A stretch of 64,000 nucleotides of DNA from Hexactinellida sp. DTS-2022 (GCA_028753945.1 JAPNXP010000001.1:13444501-13508500), one strand, 5' to 3'. Shown: positions 33,085 to 45,950, counted from the stretch's first letter. A program made the numbers and translations. Notes: generated by a model not told the origin, from the sequence alone.

Positions 33085-33560
33085 TTGTTTGTTTGTGTGT
33101 TTGTTTGTCCGGATTGTATTAAGTGATGGGGGAATAGAAACCGAATTTATAATTTTTTGATAGAAACTAAGTTCCAATGTTATAATAAGTAAACATGTAC
33201 CGTACCCCGTATATACTCAAATAGTGGCCCCTATTCGAATAATCGCCTACCTCCAATAATAGTCCCCCAAATTTAGCAAATACAAATATACCTCTGGTAC
33301 CCGGAGTAAATATATTTATCTTATATTAGTCGCAATACGATTATCAACCGACTATACTAAATAAATTGTATCAATATGTGATATTCTCGAAAAGTCACAA
33401 AAATTATTGATCAGAAAATGGTCTAAAAAACAATAAACGCCTAGGCTATTATTCGAATAAATACGGTATGCTGATTTCGAATTTCGCATTTACAAATAAA
33501 TAATGTGAATATTTATTGTTGTTGTCTACAAATAGGTAAACAAATGAATGAAAATTCAAA
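33085..33560 (+). mobile_element. Helitron-family fragment interrupted by a MITE
   Basis: It starts in GTTTGTGTGTTTGTTTGTCC, continues through TGATGGGGGAATAGAAACCG, and resumes after the insert with ATGCTGATTTCGAATTTCGC and GTTGTTGTCTACAAATAGG. The order is that of the complete element. Confidence 0.7.
33194..33473. mobile_element. MITE with TACCCCGTATATACTC / CGAATAAATACGGTA ends
   Basis: The left part reads TAGTGGCCCCTATTCGAATA. The right part, GCTATTATTCGAATAAATACG, is its inverse. It interrupts a Helitron-family unit between AAACATGTA and TATGCTGATTT, so the junction can be read from the other copies. Fragments of the same family occur at 43853 and 45319. Confidence 0.65.
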
Positions 33561-33619
33561 AGTTTTTGGGTGTACAGGGATTTAAGCCAATGTACAGGAG
33601 AAAATCCCGTACAGGGATA

Positions 33620-33945
33620 TGACTATGAGGTGGGCAGGTATGTGTCGGACATTGTTTCTTAGGTTGGACAAGAGTTCTGGGGGGCGATGTAAGATCCCCC
33701 ATTTGGGTCCAGGATGGATTGTAAAGGCAATATGTAGTCCTGAGATCAAATAACTATAAAGATCCATACTATACTATTAGAAACTATAAAAAATAATACA
33801 GATGAAGTTATTAGTAACTTGGAAAATAATCAAATAGTATTAGAGGTTAGGGTCACTAATTGAGGTAATTATAGCATCTGACTCAATTGTACTCTAGTTA
33901 AGACAGAAATCAAAGGTCATTTATCAAAGTTAATTTAAAATTTCT
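33620..33945. repeat. Dispersed repeat E, copy 2
   Basis: Second copy of the 20045-20410 repeat, same orientation. The shared parts include GGTCACTAATTGAGGTAATT and the final ATCAAAGGTCATTTATCAAA. Confidence 0.7.
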
Positions 33946-33949
33946 AAAA

Positions 33950-34610
33950 TATAAATAGTTCGCGGGAATGTTAGCAGTGATAGTTACTTGAATAATACAT
34001 TTTTTTTAGACAATATTCATTTAAAATTATTGATTCATCAACTGTCTGAATCTGGCCTGTAGCCAGAAAGCGATAGTGGGTGGGGAAGCCAGAATTTCAG
34101 GGGGCAGATTCTCATATAGCATGAAACCCTATGTATATTCAACGGAGTTTAATTGGACATTAATAATCCTCAGGGAACCCAATTCTGTATGGAGGGCTCA
34201 TCCCCCTAGACCCCTTGGCCACGTGTCTGCTCTGAATACAAAGTATAATGCACTGTCTCTATAGCTTGTTATGCACACCAATAGATAATGCAAGCAGTAT
34301 ACATACACAGTTGAGTACAGTACATCAACTGACTTTATACATGGAATCTCATAAGAGATATTCAATAATTTTTTTGCATTATACAAACATATTCAAAATC
34401 CTTATAAGCCATTCATTATAAACAAATAAAGAATTATATTATATTATTTTATCATAGTCAAATACTTTAAAATGTTTGCCAATACGTAGATGCAATAAAA
34501 ATAGACTTTAGAATGAATGCTGCATAAATAATTCTTGTAAACAGTAATTAAGTTAGACATAATGAATTGGAATAAACATTTAAAAGTTTATTAGAACAAT
34601 TTGGTTTAAT
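33950..34610. other. Non-coding, nothing recognised
   Basis: Old repeat debris around 34060-34220 (GGGTGGGGAAGCCAGAATTT). No gene seen. Confidence 0.35.
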
Positions 34611-34614
34611 TGAT

Positions 34615-35035
34615 AATAAGTAACTTTGTTTAAGTATATGGTTACAGTCTAATATGCATAGAGACTTTCCTATAAATAGTCTCATATTGTATCTGTCTAT
34701 AAATAAGCTGATTTTGTGGCTCTATACTATTCTACTCAACTTATACTGAATTTCAAAATAAAATTATCTTTGAGCAAATTTGTGACACTAACTCAGAAAT
34801 ACACTACTTTCGCAAATCATTATTACTTTGCCAATTTACCAGGTTAGTATTCATAATTTTTTAAACTTTTATTTTATTTGCTTATTGCATTCTTTTATCC
34901 TAATAACTGTTGCTCTATTTTTTTCATGAAAATGTATTTATTTGTATTTACTTGTGTTTATAGATCCTATCACGATTATAGCAACACTAACATAATTAAC
35001 CAGTTGAAACAAGTAAGTTATTTTCTGTTAATTGC
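34615..35035. repeat. Dispersed repeat A, copy 2, with exon-like segment
   Basis: The core GTATATGGTTACAGT and AGAGACTTTCCTATAAATAG matches copies 1 and 3. At 34964-35012 a 49-nt segment lies between TTTATAG and GTAAGT. The equivalent segment in copy 3 is 57 nt (38839-38895). Confidence 0.65.
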
Positions 35036-36065
35036 AAGTATTAATAATTCCCTACTCAGTAGATTCCGCTTAATTGAGTAATCAGTTTATAGGATACATA
35101 GCTAAATTTGGTATTCTGTCCTCAGACAAAAGTGACCCAATTAAGCGGAACGAATGTGTGTCTAAAATGGTATTGGTATTCACTCTCATTAATGGCTAAG
35201 TACAAGTGTTTTATCGTTACAAATGTCCCCGCTGAAATGTATAGACCTTTAATAATACAAGCTGCTCGTCCGCGCTACGCGTTCTTACATCTTACACTCG
35301 GGCCTGCGGCCCTAGCTTGTATTTCAAGCGTACATTCGAAATCAGTTTATTCTAACTCGGGTTATTATAACTTTTCGGTTGAATGTAACTATTAGTAATA
35401 CAATTTTTTGATAGAAATTCCAACTTACTATAGTATTTTTATCCTTTTTTCTAACTATCGGTTTTTCTACTATTTTAATCTGAAAAGAAATAGTTACAAA
35501 AAACCGGTTTCAAGCGTATACACTTCAAATTGTATGCCCTTGCATTCAACATATCCTTCAATAAGTGTCGTAGCATCCGTATCTATTAACTCTTGTTTTT
35601 TCTGCTTTCGTATATCTCATTTTAGCACAGTGTGACAACATTTCATTTTAGTACTGTGTAACACTGTCCCGATTATGGTTATTTGGAAAATATTTGGAAA
35701 AGTGATGCTGCTGATTTGCCCAGGCTTTCATCCAGGATAGTTTTTCTGCGCGCCTAGATTAAGTTTAAGTTCGCTCACACGCGCCCACAATACTCAATTT
35801 GTATCACGTCTATATGGTAGCATCTCTCGATTTTCGCGCCCTAGAAAATTTTCCTAGATGCCTATATGAAACCCCTGGTGTGTCGCTATGCATCGGGTAT
35901 AGGCGATAAGATATCTCCGTATAGTGTGCCTTTATGAGGATTTAATCCTGGGATATAGGATATATCTCCTCCACTGGTTATGCCATACAGGCTCTAGCAG
36001 TGTTCCTTCTCTCCTTTCTAACTTCGCATTGTGTATTCCTAATATGTATCGTATCCCATCTCTGT
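35036..36065. other. Non-coding with one mariner-type pair of ends
   Basis: CAGTAGATTCCGCTTAATTG at 35053 and CCAATTAAGCGGAACGAATG at 35136 are inverted and about 100 bp apart, a degraded member of the CTCCGCTTAAT family. The remainder shows nothing recognisable. Confidence 0.45.
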
Positions 36066-36072
36066 AATACAG

Positions 36073-36237
36073 TACAGTAGATATCGGATATAAGAACACC
36101 GGTTATAAGAACATACCGGATATAAGAACATCATATTGGAAACGGTTTCCATATACCCTGTTAATTTATGTCAGTTATATGTATGAGATCACTATATGCT
36201 GTTCCCGACTAAGTTCTTATATCCGGCATCCACAGTA
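36073..36237. mobile_element. Mariner-like MITE of the GGATATAAGAAC family, copy 1
   Basis: TA-CAGTAGATATCGGATATAAG and CTTATATCCGGCATCCACAG-TA are inverted. The interior repeats GGTTATAAGAACAT. A second copy is at 56970-57143. Confidence 0.7.
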
Positions 36238-36560
36238 TATAATACAATTCATATAAAGTAATGAACGCTTTGCTATTGCTAATCCTATTATTTAATATTC
36301 AGCAGAACATCATTAATACCCGATAACCGTCAAAAAGTGTGCTCCTATCCGAAATTCGTATTAACAGGTGTCATCTAAATTGAAGACTTTTCAAAGTCTT
36401 TTTGAAGACTTTGAAGGGGACAAAAAGATCCTACGAATCCTCCCTAATAATATAATGTGTCCGTATTAACGAGGTTAATACTGTACATACACTTAACATT
36501 AGATCTATTGTCGCAATAACAGAACTATCCATTCATTAATATACATTAATTGTAACAAAT
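36238..36560. other. Non-coding, mariner-type debris
   Basis: CCGAAATTCGTATTAACAGG (36349) and CGTATTAACGAGGTTAATACTG-TA (36452) resemble the TCGTTAATA mariner type. A clear left end is not found. Confidence 0.35.
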
Positions 36561-36567
36561 GTGTTAT

Positions 36568-36870
36568 ACAATAATTAGTATGTACTCTTAATTAACCAGG
36601 CACGTATGTAATAACCATATTCTACAGATTTGGATTCGTATGCGACATTGAACACATGTTTGAGGTTTAATTCCAACTAATTATTCAATGAGAATACTTC
36701 CAGTGTCTAGCTCCATGCTATACTGATTATAATTATATCTGAATTATCCATTATTCGTTGAGTTATCTCTAACTTATTTGATAATATATGGAATATTCTC
36801 ACTAAATAACAAACTATAATAAAGAATCAAACGCAATAACATCATTATAAATTAGAAATACCATTCATCG
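36568..36870. repeat. Dispersed repeat H, copy 1
   Basis: About 280 bp is shared with 44070-44360 in the same orientation. It starts TGTACTCTTAATTAACCAGG in the other copy and includes TATTCAATGAGAAT(A/G)CTTCC and CATGCTATACTGA. No coding potential. Confidence 0.75.
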
Positions 36871-37109
36871 ATTATTATAATTGTTTGGAATAACTTTTAT
36901 GGGAGATTAATTACAAGAGAACTCGGTTAGTGCGTTCCTGTATTGAAAAGTGTCTTGCACTTAATAAGGATTGAATATCTTCAAAATAACTGACATTTGC
37001 AAAACTAGTTCGGGAACATCCTTATGAAAAGTGCTACGGTAGGAATGCTTTAAGATATATCAATGGAAATGGTACGGCGAATCCTATTAAATTCGTATTA
37101 GCCATAGTC

Positions 37110-37410
37110 AGGGACGTCTCCAGGATTTTCATTGGGAAAGTGGAGGATTTAGGGGGCACAGGGGACACGTGTACCTCTTGTAAAATTGCCAATAAAATAG
37201 ATACAAATAGGGTGATGCAACCAAAAATATTAGAGTACACTACACCACCGAGCTACAATCGTTCTTTCAAATATTGCTAATTCAAAAAGCTTGTCATAAA
37301 TGTCATTTGAGTGTGTCTAATCTAAAGGATTTCCGGGGGTATACCCCCAATTCTCCCCTTAAATCGTTTCGGTGCCCAGCACAACACAATCCTGGATCCG
37401 TCCCTATAGG
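37110..37410. mobile_element. MITE with CAGGGACGTCTCCAGGATT ends
   Basis: CAGGGACGTCTCCAGGATT at 37110 and AATCCTGGATCCGTCCCTA at 37388 are inverted with three mismatches. The ~300-bp interior is non-coding. Confidence 0.6.
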
Positions 37411-38120
37411 TGGGCATATAAATTCCAATGGGACGACAAATATTCTATTAATGTTAGATCTAACAGTTGACGCGAATTTTTCTTGTTTAATGTATCCAAA
37501 AGTTTTAAAGGTAGCCTACAAAAAAATATACAGTCTACTCCGCTTAATTGGGACACGTTTGTTCCAGGCCTCTTGTCCCAATTAATTGGAGATCTCAATT
37601 ATCCGAAAAAATTCTGTAAATTAGTGATGTACCTGCGAATTACAATAATTTTAGTTTTAAACCTGTTACTTAAATGCCTCAATGCCTGCGGACCCCTGAT
37701 TCTACTCACTTCCATAATATGATCCTTAATATTCTGTGAAACGTTTGGAATTATCCGTCAATACCTTTGTCAGAATTTATCCAGTATAATAGACTTTGTG
37801 TTGAGCGATATTAAATTTGCATTTAGCAATGACCAATTTTGAAACCAATTGTTGAGTTTGTCCCGAATAAGCTGAGTTTGTCCCGATTTACATTAGTTAT
37901 TATTACATTACAAAAAAACTACTAGAAATAATGACAGGTAAAAGTCAATTTTAACAGTAAAGTTATAAAGTAACTATAATAAGCCCATAAATATATTTGT
38001 ACTAACCTGAAGTTCCTATTGGCCGTAGTAACATGCATTCATTTGCATATTGGCTAAGGGAATTAAACTGTGTACTACTTAATATCCAGTGGCTGACATC
38101 TGGTGAATATCAGGAGTCGT
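37411..38120. other. Non-coding, one mariner-type end
   Basis: TA-CAGTCTACTCCGCTTAATTG at 37530, without an obvious partner. A repeated TTGTCCCGA(A/T)T lies near 37860. No gene. Confidence 0.4.
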
Positions 38121-38124
38121 ATTA

Positions 38125-38915
38125 GCATTTATTAGTTTTGTTTAAGACAATATAACATTTGTAAATATTAACTCATCAACTCTCAGTATACAAAGTACAA
38201 AGTACGGACTTTATCGACCTTAAGAGAACATGGTAGTTACAAGTAGTGACGCTAGCTTTATAATTATGTTACTGACATAAACTAATGTTGAAAGTTAATA
38301 AGTCTACTTTAATATTTAAACTTGGTTAAGTATACGGTTACAGTGGAATATGCATAGAGACTTTCCTATGAATAGTCTCATATTGTATCTATCTATAAAT
38401 AAGCTGATTTAGTGGCTCTATACTATTCTACTCAACTTAGACTATTCACAATAACTGTATTAATACCTGAAGATATTTGTATAAACTCCGAAATTAACCT
38501 AATTTCTATAATCAGTGATTTATCAATTTATCAGGTTAGTTTTAGTATTTGACAAACAATTTATTTTGTTAGTTGTATAATTTGTTTATCATAATATCTG
38601 TTGTTAGGAAACTTATCCTTAATTGAAGATTCTCAAAGGAATTTCTTATATTCAAAGATACTTCCATTATCAACGAATTACAGTGAGTTGTCTTACTTAT
38701 ATTTATAGTATTTTAACATAACTTATATCAGAAAATACAAAAATTAATTTTAATGATGACATATATTGAATTCCCTCCTTTATAATGATACTATTAATAT
38801 CATGTACTGTATTTATTTGTATTTACCTGTGTTTATAGATCCTATTACAATTATCAATAACGCTAATATCATCAATCAGTTGAATCAGATAACAAGTAAG
38901 TAAATTTCTTTGTAT
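38125..38915. repeat. Dispersed repeat A, copy 3, longest, with exon-like segment
   Basis: It matches copy 1 over its first 500 bp and copy 2 in its last 110 bp. At 38839-38895, a 57-nt segment between TTTATAG and GTAAGT is open in one frame. Copy 2 has a 49-nt, frame-broken equivalent. Confidence 0.7.
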
Positions 38916-39008
38916 TATCTGTATATTCACTATAATTGTATCGATATACATTTGCATCAATCTTAGTAGGGAAATCATTATCATTATGCCCTGCGTTATT
39001 TGTTGTAC

Positions 39009-39479
39009 CAGGGTTGTATCAACTCATTTTGAGTTGGCAGAATCAACTCATTTTCTTGAACGAGTTGAATGAGTTGGTGACAGCAAAATGAATGAGTTGA
39101 ATGAGTTGGTAGACAAAAAATGAGTTGTTTTGCCAACTCAAAATGAGTTGATACAAACCTACTTCCGACCATGGCCAAAAAACTTTCACTTTGTCGTAAC
39201 ATTAATGCGCAGGGAGATCCAAATTTGGCCGGACCACTTTTGAGAGCCGACCTACGCAACTGTAAATGTATTAGTAAACTGAAGATATAAGATATACGTT
39301 AGTTACAATTTGTTTAATAAAAAATGAGTTGGCAGAATCAACTCATTTTCTTGAATGAGTTGAATGAGTTGGTAACAACAAAATGAATGAGTTGAATGAG
39401 TTGGTGAAGGAAATTTGAATGAGTTGGTAGACAAAAAATGAGTTGTTTTGCCAACTCAAAATGAGTTGATACAACCCTG
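39009..39479. mobile_element. Inverted-repeat element rich in GAGTTGAATGAGTTGGT
   Basis: The ends CAGGGTTGTATCAACTCA and TGAGTTGATACAACCCTG are perfect inverses. The body is two related tandem blocks (about 39016-39160 and 39320-39470) built of ATGAGTTG motifs, around a non-repetitive 150-bp middle. No clear target duplication. Confidence 0.75.
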
Positions 39480-41150
39480 CCAGTGAGTTGTACAATCTAA
39501 AATCTGCTAATTTAATTATGTCTAAAATACTATTTATTTCTGGAGTGTTTAAAGTTAATACATACTCCAGTGCTATTACAGAATACGTATATGATAAGAT
39601 TTGTCATTGAGACATCAACTTTAACAAGAATGAATTATTTTACTCTTTAACTCAAATCTTGCACAGTTACTTAGTGGATAAATAAATCCTTTAACCGAAT
39701 ACTTGTTCATGGAAATACATACATGTAAATCTATCAAATTTGTTTTAAAAAATGGGTTTGTACACTAATCCGGCCAAAAGTATTTGAGGAACAATAATTT
39801 GATGAATATATTCCAGCTTTTAGAGGCAAAATTAGATTTGTTGATGCTTCAATATAAAACGATAGTAGTTAAAGTATAAAAAATAACACAATTTTTGAAT
39901 TTATATTTTATAGAAGGTATTAAACTCATAAAGTATTTACGTACGTAGTGAACTAATTAAATACAGAATTTCTGATCATTATGAGGCAATTACTGATAAT
40001 ATTAGATTATATAGAAAACTGCCCAACACCATTGAATATTGCAAGTGCAATAGCATAATTTGTACTAAGACTTAATTAATCTATCTCATCTAACTGCGTA
40101 CCTCAATGTATACTTTGTAAGAATAATTCAGTTAATGAGTCCATTCAGATACCGTGAATGGGGCGACTTTGGTCCAAACTTAGGTAATTATTCAAACATA
40201 TACGTATCGGGTGATCGATCAGGTTAAGATGATCAGATAAATATAGTTTTGTGTATATTCTGAATATACTGTACTAGGAATTCAAATTTCATATTTGTGA
40301 ATAGATATGTATGTCATTGTATGATATTCACAATACATTGGGAATTTAGGCTGAATAATCGAAACGATATCGCAAATAGATCTTATTTGAAAATCTCGCT
40401 CTTTTTAAGCTAATAAGCTCAAAATTCCAACAGAAGTATCAATTTACTATGACAGTATCGAAAGAATAAAGTAACAATAGCAAATTATCAATAGGGATGA
40501 ACAAGTATCAATATACTATATTAAATGTATTATCAATTAATTTTGGACCTATTTACTAGGCATACGACTGATTCCAATAATTTCCTGAATTTAATGACCC
40601 TTGGGCAAAAGTTAAACTCATGGGTCTACGTGGCCCACTTACTTAGCATGTTCCAACAACAACTTTTCTAATGGATATACTATACACCGAGTTCTGATAT
40701 TATTATGTAATCCATCTTGGAGCTATGGTATATTGCAATATACATTTCTAAACTGGCTTAACATAAATGGTTTGAATCTAGTATTATAACAAGAAAGATA
40801 TATCAATAGCCCAATTTGGTCATTTTCAATTTATAATTAATATACTTAATTCGAAACTCAATATCTTCTATGGAATTTTCTTTTACAAATTTGTGGTGTC
40901 ATTGTGGGATTGGGATTTATCAATTATAAAAATGAAGAAATGTGCCAAACTAGTTTATGTTGTAAAACTAATTTCTGCAAAATTTATCCATTAATTCCCG
41001 AGAAATTAAGTGTGAAGTGGTGCTCATTTTTCGCTACTAACTTCACAACTCGTATTCGTATTACCCAGCACTCCAGTTTATTCAAAAAGAGATAATAAAG
41101 TATGATACATTATAGCAAAGTATAATTAATTGTATTACAGTGGATGCTGG
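39480..41150. other. Long AT-rich stretch, nothing recognised
   Basis: No repeat shared with the rest of the window was found here. The 63-codon frame at 40904-41095 has no recognisable family. Confidence 0.35.
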
Positions 41151-41153
41151 CAG

Positions 41154-42060
41154 TGGTGTACGCCTGTGCGCTGAGACTCGGCAGAGCGAGGGCCCCACTC
41201 CTCAGGGCCCCGGGGCCGTGGCACTGTGATAAAACTACTTACGACAATGTGCTACATTTCTATGGGATAAGTATTGCCATTACCAATAGAATACTTCTTG
41301 CTAATCCCACTATTTAACGCTGTACATGTCACAATTAGTTACAAACATTCTATTGTAAGGACTCCTATGGCCGGAAACAATTTGATGTGCAATACAATCA
41401 CACATAATATACTTTAGTATTACGTTACGCGACTGTACGAGCTATGTAGCATTTGTAAAGTGCTACGACATTACCGTATCACTTTTCTAATTGATTCCTT
41501 AATATTGGGGCTATATCTCACAATGTTATAATGCTATGAGTTTATTTGTTATTCTATCAATGTCCTACTAGCCAAGTGACCCGTCGCCTTGCGACGACGA
41601 ATTAGTCGGCATAACAGTTGGCATGGGACCCCCAATTATAGCCTCTTACAATGCTACGGGTTGCAGCTTAGCTGTTAAATATTTCCCGATATACAATATT
41701 AGTCATATAGAGCCATTCCCGAGCTTTCTAACCAAACTGTATGGCACTCTTCTCTACATATCCCTTCCTCCATGCTTCTGCCATCAGCGGTAGTTTTTAC
41801 GCTTCCAGGTTTGTGACGAAAAGGATTGCCTCGGGTCACCAACGCGGGATCCGACCACGTTAATCTAAGCCCCTCGAGGGACAACCATGCATTTTGGAAT
41901 CTGCATTCGTTTTGCCTTGGGGACTTATTACATTCAGGATTCAGGGTTGTTATCAATCCGGCCGGCAACGGTGTGTGGTTGAACTGTCTGACTGGATTAC
42001 GTTACATGATGTAGTAAATGATTAGGTAAAATTTAACAAATTGATTTATTTTAGGCACCG
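41154..42060. other. Unassigned GC-richer segment
   Basis: 41570-42010 is clearly less AT-rich than its surroundings. The minus strand is open from 41968 to 41699 (89 codons, LTWSDPALVTRGNPFRHKPG). I do not recognise the family. It could be a remnant of a transposon-encoded protein. 41154-41225 is GC-rich debris (GGGCCCCGGGGCC). Confidence 0.3.
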
Positions 42061-42069
42061 CAATTGGTA

Positions 42070-42147
42070 GTAACCAATAGGATTAATATCCCAGTTAGCA
42101 GTAACCAATAGGATTAATATCCCAGTTAGCAGTAACCAATAGGATTA
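42070..42147. repeat. 31-bp tandem repeat, about 2.5 copies
   Basis: The unit TAACCAATAGGATTAATATC followed by CCAGTTAGCAG repeats at 42070, 42101 and 42132 with no change. Confidence 0.9.
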
Positions 42148-42319
42148 GACCTTTAACAATAGGCTTATATATGCACATTAGTACGTAAACACAAAATTCC
42201 GTGTAATTTTGGAACTAACACCTTTTAGTGGAAGCCAGTATATTTCCCGAGGTCTCACTTCGAAGAGCTTTCGATTGATATTTATTTCGTCAGGATCGGG
42301 TAATGTAGCAAATAGTTAC

Positions 42320-42366
42320 AGGGGCGGGCGGACGGACAGACAGACAGACGGACAGACGGACGGACC
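42320..42366. repeat. GACAGACG-type simple repeat before a TAATAATATAGATA tail
   Basis: A run of CGGACGGACAGACAGACAGA type is followed by CCAAGCTTTCTTAATAATAT. The TTAATAATATAGATA string also follows the Helitron start at 15903, so the two may share a target or end preference. Confidence 0.6.
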
Positions 42367-42399
42367 AAGCTTTCTTAATAATATAGATATAAGAACTGC

Positions 42400-43730
42400 G
42401 AATTATGCTGTGCGTACCGTGTTGCTTCGAATCGGCGCCGGGTCAATAAAGATGGGATTGATATAATTGAGTTAAAACACAATAAAAGATAACTGAAGTG
42501 TAAAAAATTAAAGTTATTTGGAAATTACAGAATATCTACTGCCGCTGAGAACCATTAGAACACAAGTAAATTATTTTCTGGAAATTTCCAAATTTTCAAG
42601 ATAAATTTGGCCCACGAGAACATAAGCGCCGGGCACTTATTTGAAGCAACACGCAGGGCCGAATTACCCTATAAGCTAACTAAGCTATAGTATGGGGCCT
42701 TCGCATGTTTGTGGCCTCACAAAGTCTTAAGTAACTTCATTGATGTTTATTGTTATCTCACTGAAACAATGGCGTCGATTTGTCAAAATATTTGAGGGCG
42801 TTTTTAGTTCTATTAAACTGAGCAGAGAAAATCTTTTGGCCTAGTGGAGAATTGATACCACGACCCCAATTAACAACTTTCGATGAGACGAAGTGACTAT
42901 TCTTTATAGTGGCGTCGTGCTTGAATACATTCTGGGGGGCACAGAGTGTCGTAGTTAGTGACCAGATCAATGTTTTTCGGGACAAGCCTCTAAAAAAGGG
43001 GGGGGCACAGGAAATTTTGCATGGGCCCGCCCCCCCCCCCCCCAGGGCCCATAGAGCACGATGCCACTGATTCTATATGTTTACATATCTAAATTCATTA
43101 TTATTGTGAGATCGTTATTATAGTTAACAATGAAATAACCAAGAAGTTTAATCGGAAGAAATATTACAATAAGAATAACATAAGAGTAGCTAAATATACT
43201 ATCTGGTTAACAAAGGACTAATTAGTTACTAGTTGGGTGGTCTAAGCCAGGTAGTAAGAATTACACAACATTAGTACTTCACACTTCACAATCCACAAGT
43301 TTTCTTTGCATGTTGTATATTATTTACGATTATTTGACACCATACGATATTTGGGGATTGGGACGAATAGATACTCTCGCCCCTAACTTGAGTTTGGGAG
43401 CCGACTGCCCTCTGTGATCCCTGGATCTACGCCTTGCCCTGAAATGGTTAGCCACTGAGCTAAGTAAGTAACTGCTAATTATAGTAAAGATAGACACTAT
43501 TTGTTCTATAATTATTATCTCCACAATTAGTAACAATACTTGTCATAATGTCATTGCGAATTAATAAAGTCCGATTCCCTGGATAGCATCATATAGCCGG
43601 TATCCACTGTATTGCATATCTAGTTGTGATGAAATAGTACGGACTGTGTATCTTTAGTGTTGTTAGACCATGGATAGTAGTATATAATGCGAGAAGCAAC
43701 ATAAACAATTTATTCCAACGATAATACAGC
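42400..43730. other. Non-coding with repeat B copy 2
   Basis: 42655-42735 is repeat B (CAGGGCCGAATTACCC...GCCTTCGCATGTTTGTGG). 42957-43060 has runs of G and C (AAAAAAGGGGGGGGCAC, CCCGCCCC...). The rest is unrecognised. Confidence 0.45.
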
Positions 43731-43735
43731 TAGTA

Positions 43736-44010
43736 GAACTGTCACGGAAATGTTAGTCCCCTTGGAAAATTGGTCCTGGGGGACCAAAATTTTCATGGAA
43801 ATTTGATCCTTCTGTGGAAATTGGTCCCTCTGAGGTTTGGGTTTATTTAGTTACCGTATTTACTAGAATAGTAGCCTAGGCGATTCTTCCCCATATTGCA
43901 TTATTGGGACAAAAATTTTTTAGGAATAAGCCTGTACTGGAAAATTGGGCCCCGAAATATTGGTCCCCAGGACCAATTTTTCGGGACCAATTTTTCAGTG
44001 ACAGAACTAC
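43736..44010. mobile_element. MITE with GAACTGTCACGGAAA ends and GGTCC repeats
   Basis: TAGAACTGTCACGGAAA at the left and TTTTTCAGTGACAGAACTA at the right are inverted. Both arms are built of AAAATTGGTCC / GGACCAATTTT units. A fragment of the CCGTATTTACTAGAATAGTA family sits in the middle (43853-43930). Confidence 0.65.
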
Positions 44011-44069
44011 ACTAACCGACACCAAGAGTATTTGAATAACAGAAATATTACTTCTTGCAACCGGTCCAA

Positions 44070-44360
44070 TTCTGATGTACTCTTAATTAACCAGGCACAT
44101 ATGTACTAACCATATTCTACTGTTATCGATTCGTATACGATATTGAACACATGTTTAAGGTTTATTCCCATTAATTATTCAATGAGAATGCTTCCAGTGT
44201 CTAGCACCATGCTATACTGAATATAATTATATCTGAATTATTCATTATTTGTGGAATTATCTCTAAGTTATGGAATATTACAATATATTTGAGATATTCT
44301 CACTAAAATAACAAACTATAATAAGGAAACAACCGCAAAGACATCATTAGAAATGAGTAA
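44070..44360. repeat. Dispersed repeat H, copy 2
   Basis: Partner of 36568-36870. The two differ by scattered substitutions and small indels, roughly 85 percent alike by eye. Confidence 0.75.
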
Positions 44361-44364
44361 TACT

Positions 44365-45950
44365 AGTGGCTTACTTTGCCACCATCAATATTTGATTTTG
44401 TCGAGCACTGCTGCTGTTGAGGTTAGACATTCTGAATATAGTGGGCCGCTTCTATATTTTTGGCCCCTGTGAACTGCATATACGGTCCTGTATTAAGTAT
44501 GTCATGAGTACATAAACTTATATCTGAATTAAAATTTATCAGCCTAATTGTGGAAGTATTGTATGTAGTATTAATACTAATTATAGTTGTTGAAATACTT
44601 TTGGCCGGTTAGTGTATTTACATTTAGATGCTTCAACTTGGCTATTTACATAAAACGACGTGTAAAGTGTAAAAAATAGCAGTTTTTTTGAATCTTTTTA
44701 TGAAGGTGTTAAGCGAATATTGTGTCGGGAATAAAATCATATTGTTCAGCTACTTTTGGCTGATTAGTGAAAGTAGAACCTCGATAATAAATAAGGGGAG
44801 ACTGGAGAAATATGTTGGCATTATCGGAAATTTCTATTTGCCGTCATAATGTCATGGTAGTTACCATGCATTAATTTGTATATTGGCTAAGGGAATTAAC
44901 CGATATTTCGCCATCATGCCTTATCTGTTTCGGCGACTGATTTTGAAGGATTGTTTGTTTGTTGAAAGTTGTATTATATTTCAAAAAGTCATCCTATCAG
45001 CCATACTTGATTGCTTTTAAGCAGTTGCAGTTCTTTTAATCATATCATTGGGATTTGGCACTCTACGTACCTCCCACGTCTAAGATCAGCTACTAGCTAT
45101 AGTTAAATTCCCATGTACTACATATGTATCGAAAATATTCAAAATCAATATAGTGCATCTTAATATAGTGACACATTATTATTGTGATTCACTTAATACA
45201 GGGCCGTATATGACAGTGAGAAAGCCAAAAACATACAAGGCCAAATATAATATTGATTCAATTTTCAGCCAAACTTTGACCCAAATCAACAGCCAATCGA
45301 ACTTTCTAGTGGCTACCATATGCCGTATTCACTCGAACAATCGCCCTCCTCCTAAGCGATATAAAATTAAAACCCAAATTAAATGCTAAATAGACCTGCA
45401 TTTAACTAGGTAACTTGGAAAATCCGGAAATTTTTTATAATACAACACCAGATGAGCACTAAGGGGATTTGTTTAACGGAATAATAGTGCTTAAAGTATT
45501 TCCTCAAATAGAAAATAGCAATAAATACGATAACAAATTAATTTAAATCTATATGTTTTGGACAAAGTGGGTCATCCTATGCACGAATATATGTCAATAT
45601 ATAACAGATATATTTGTAATGTAGGCTATTGATTAAGTGTAAATGAATTTTTGATGTTGTGTAAAAATGAGACGAAATATATCAAAAATGGAATGGTAGC
45701 TTCTGATAGAAAACATTAGATAAGATCCCAAACCCGATCCTAGTATGTAAGTGAATCTACACTCCGATCACAATCCTTAAAAAACGATCGCTATAAAAAT
45801 GATAGATAGAAAACTCTTATGCCCCATGTATTATGACTTTATGAGTAAATATTAATTATCACATTGGTTATAGACCACATTTGAGTATGTAGATAAGAAT
45901 TATCCTAACATTAATTTAACCAATGCATTATTTGTGTAGAATTCCGGAAA
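44365..45950. other. Non-coding region upstream of the NLR gene
   Basis: No recognised repeat except a CCGTATTCACTCGAACAATC fragment at 45321. The last bases before the start, TTATTTGTGTAG|AATTCCGG, could be a splice acceptor placing the ATG 13 bp into an exon. Confidence 0.4.
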
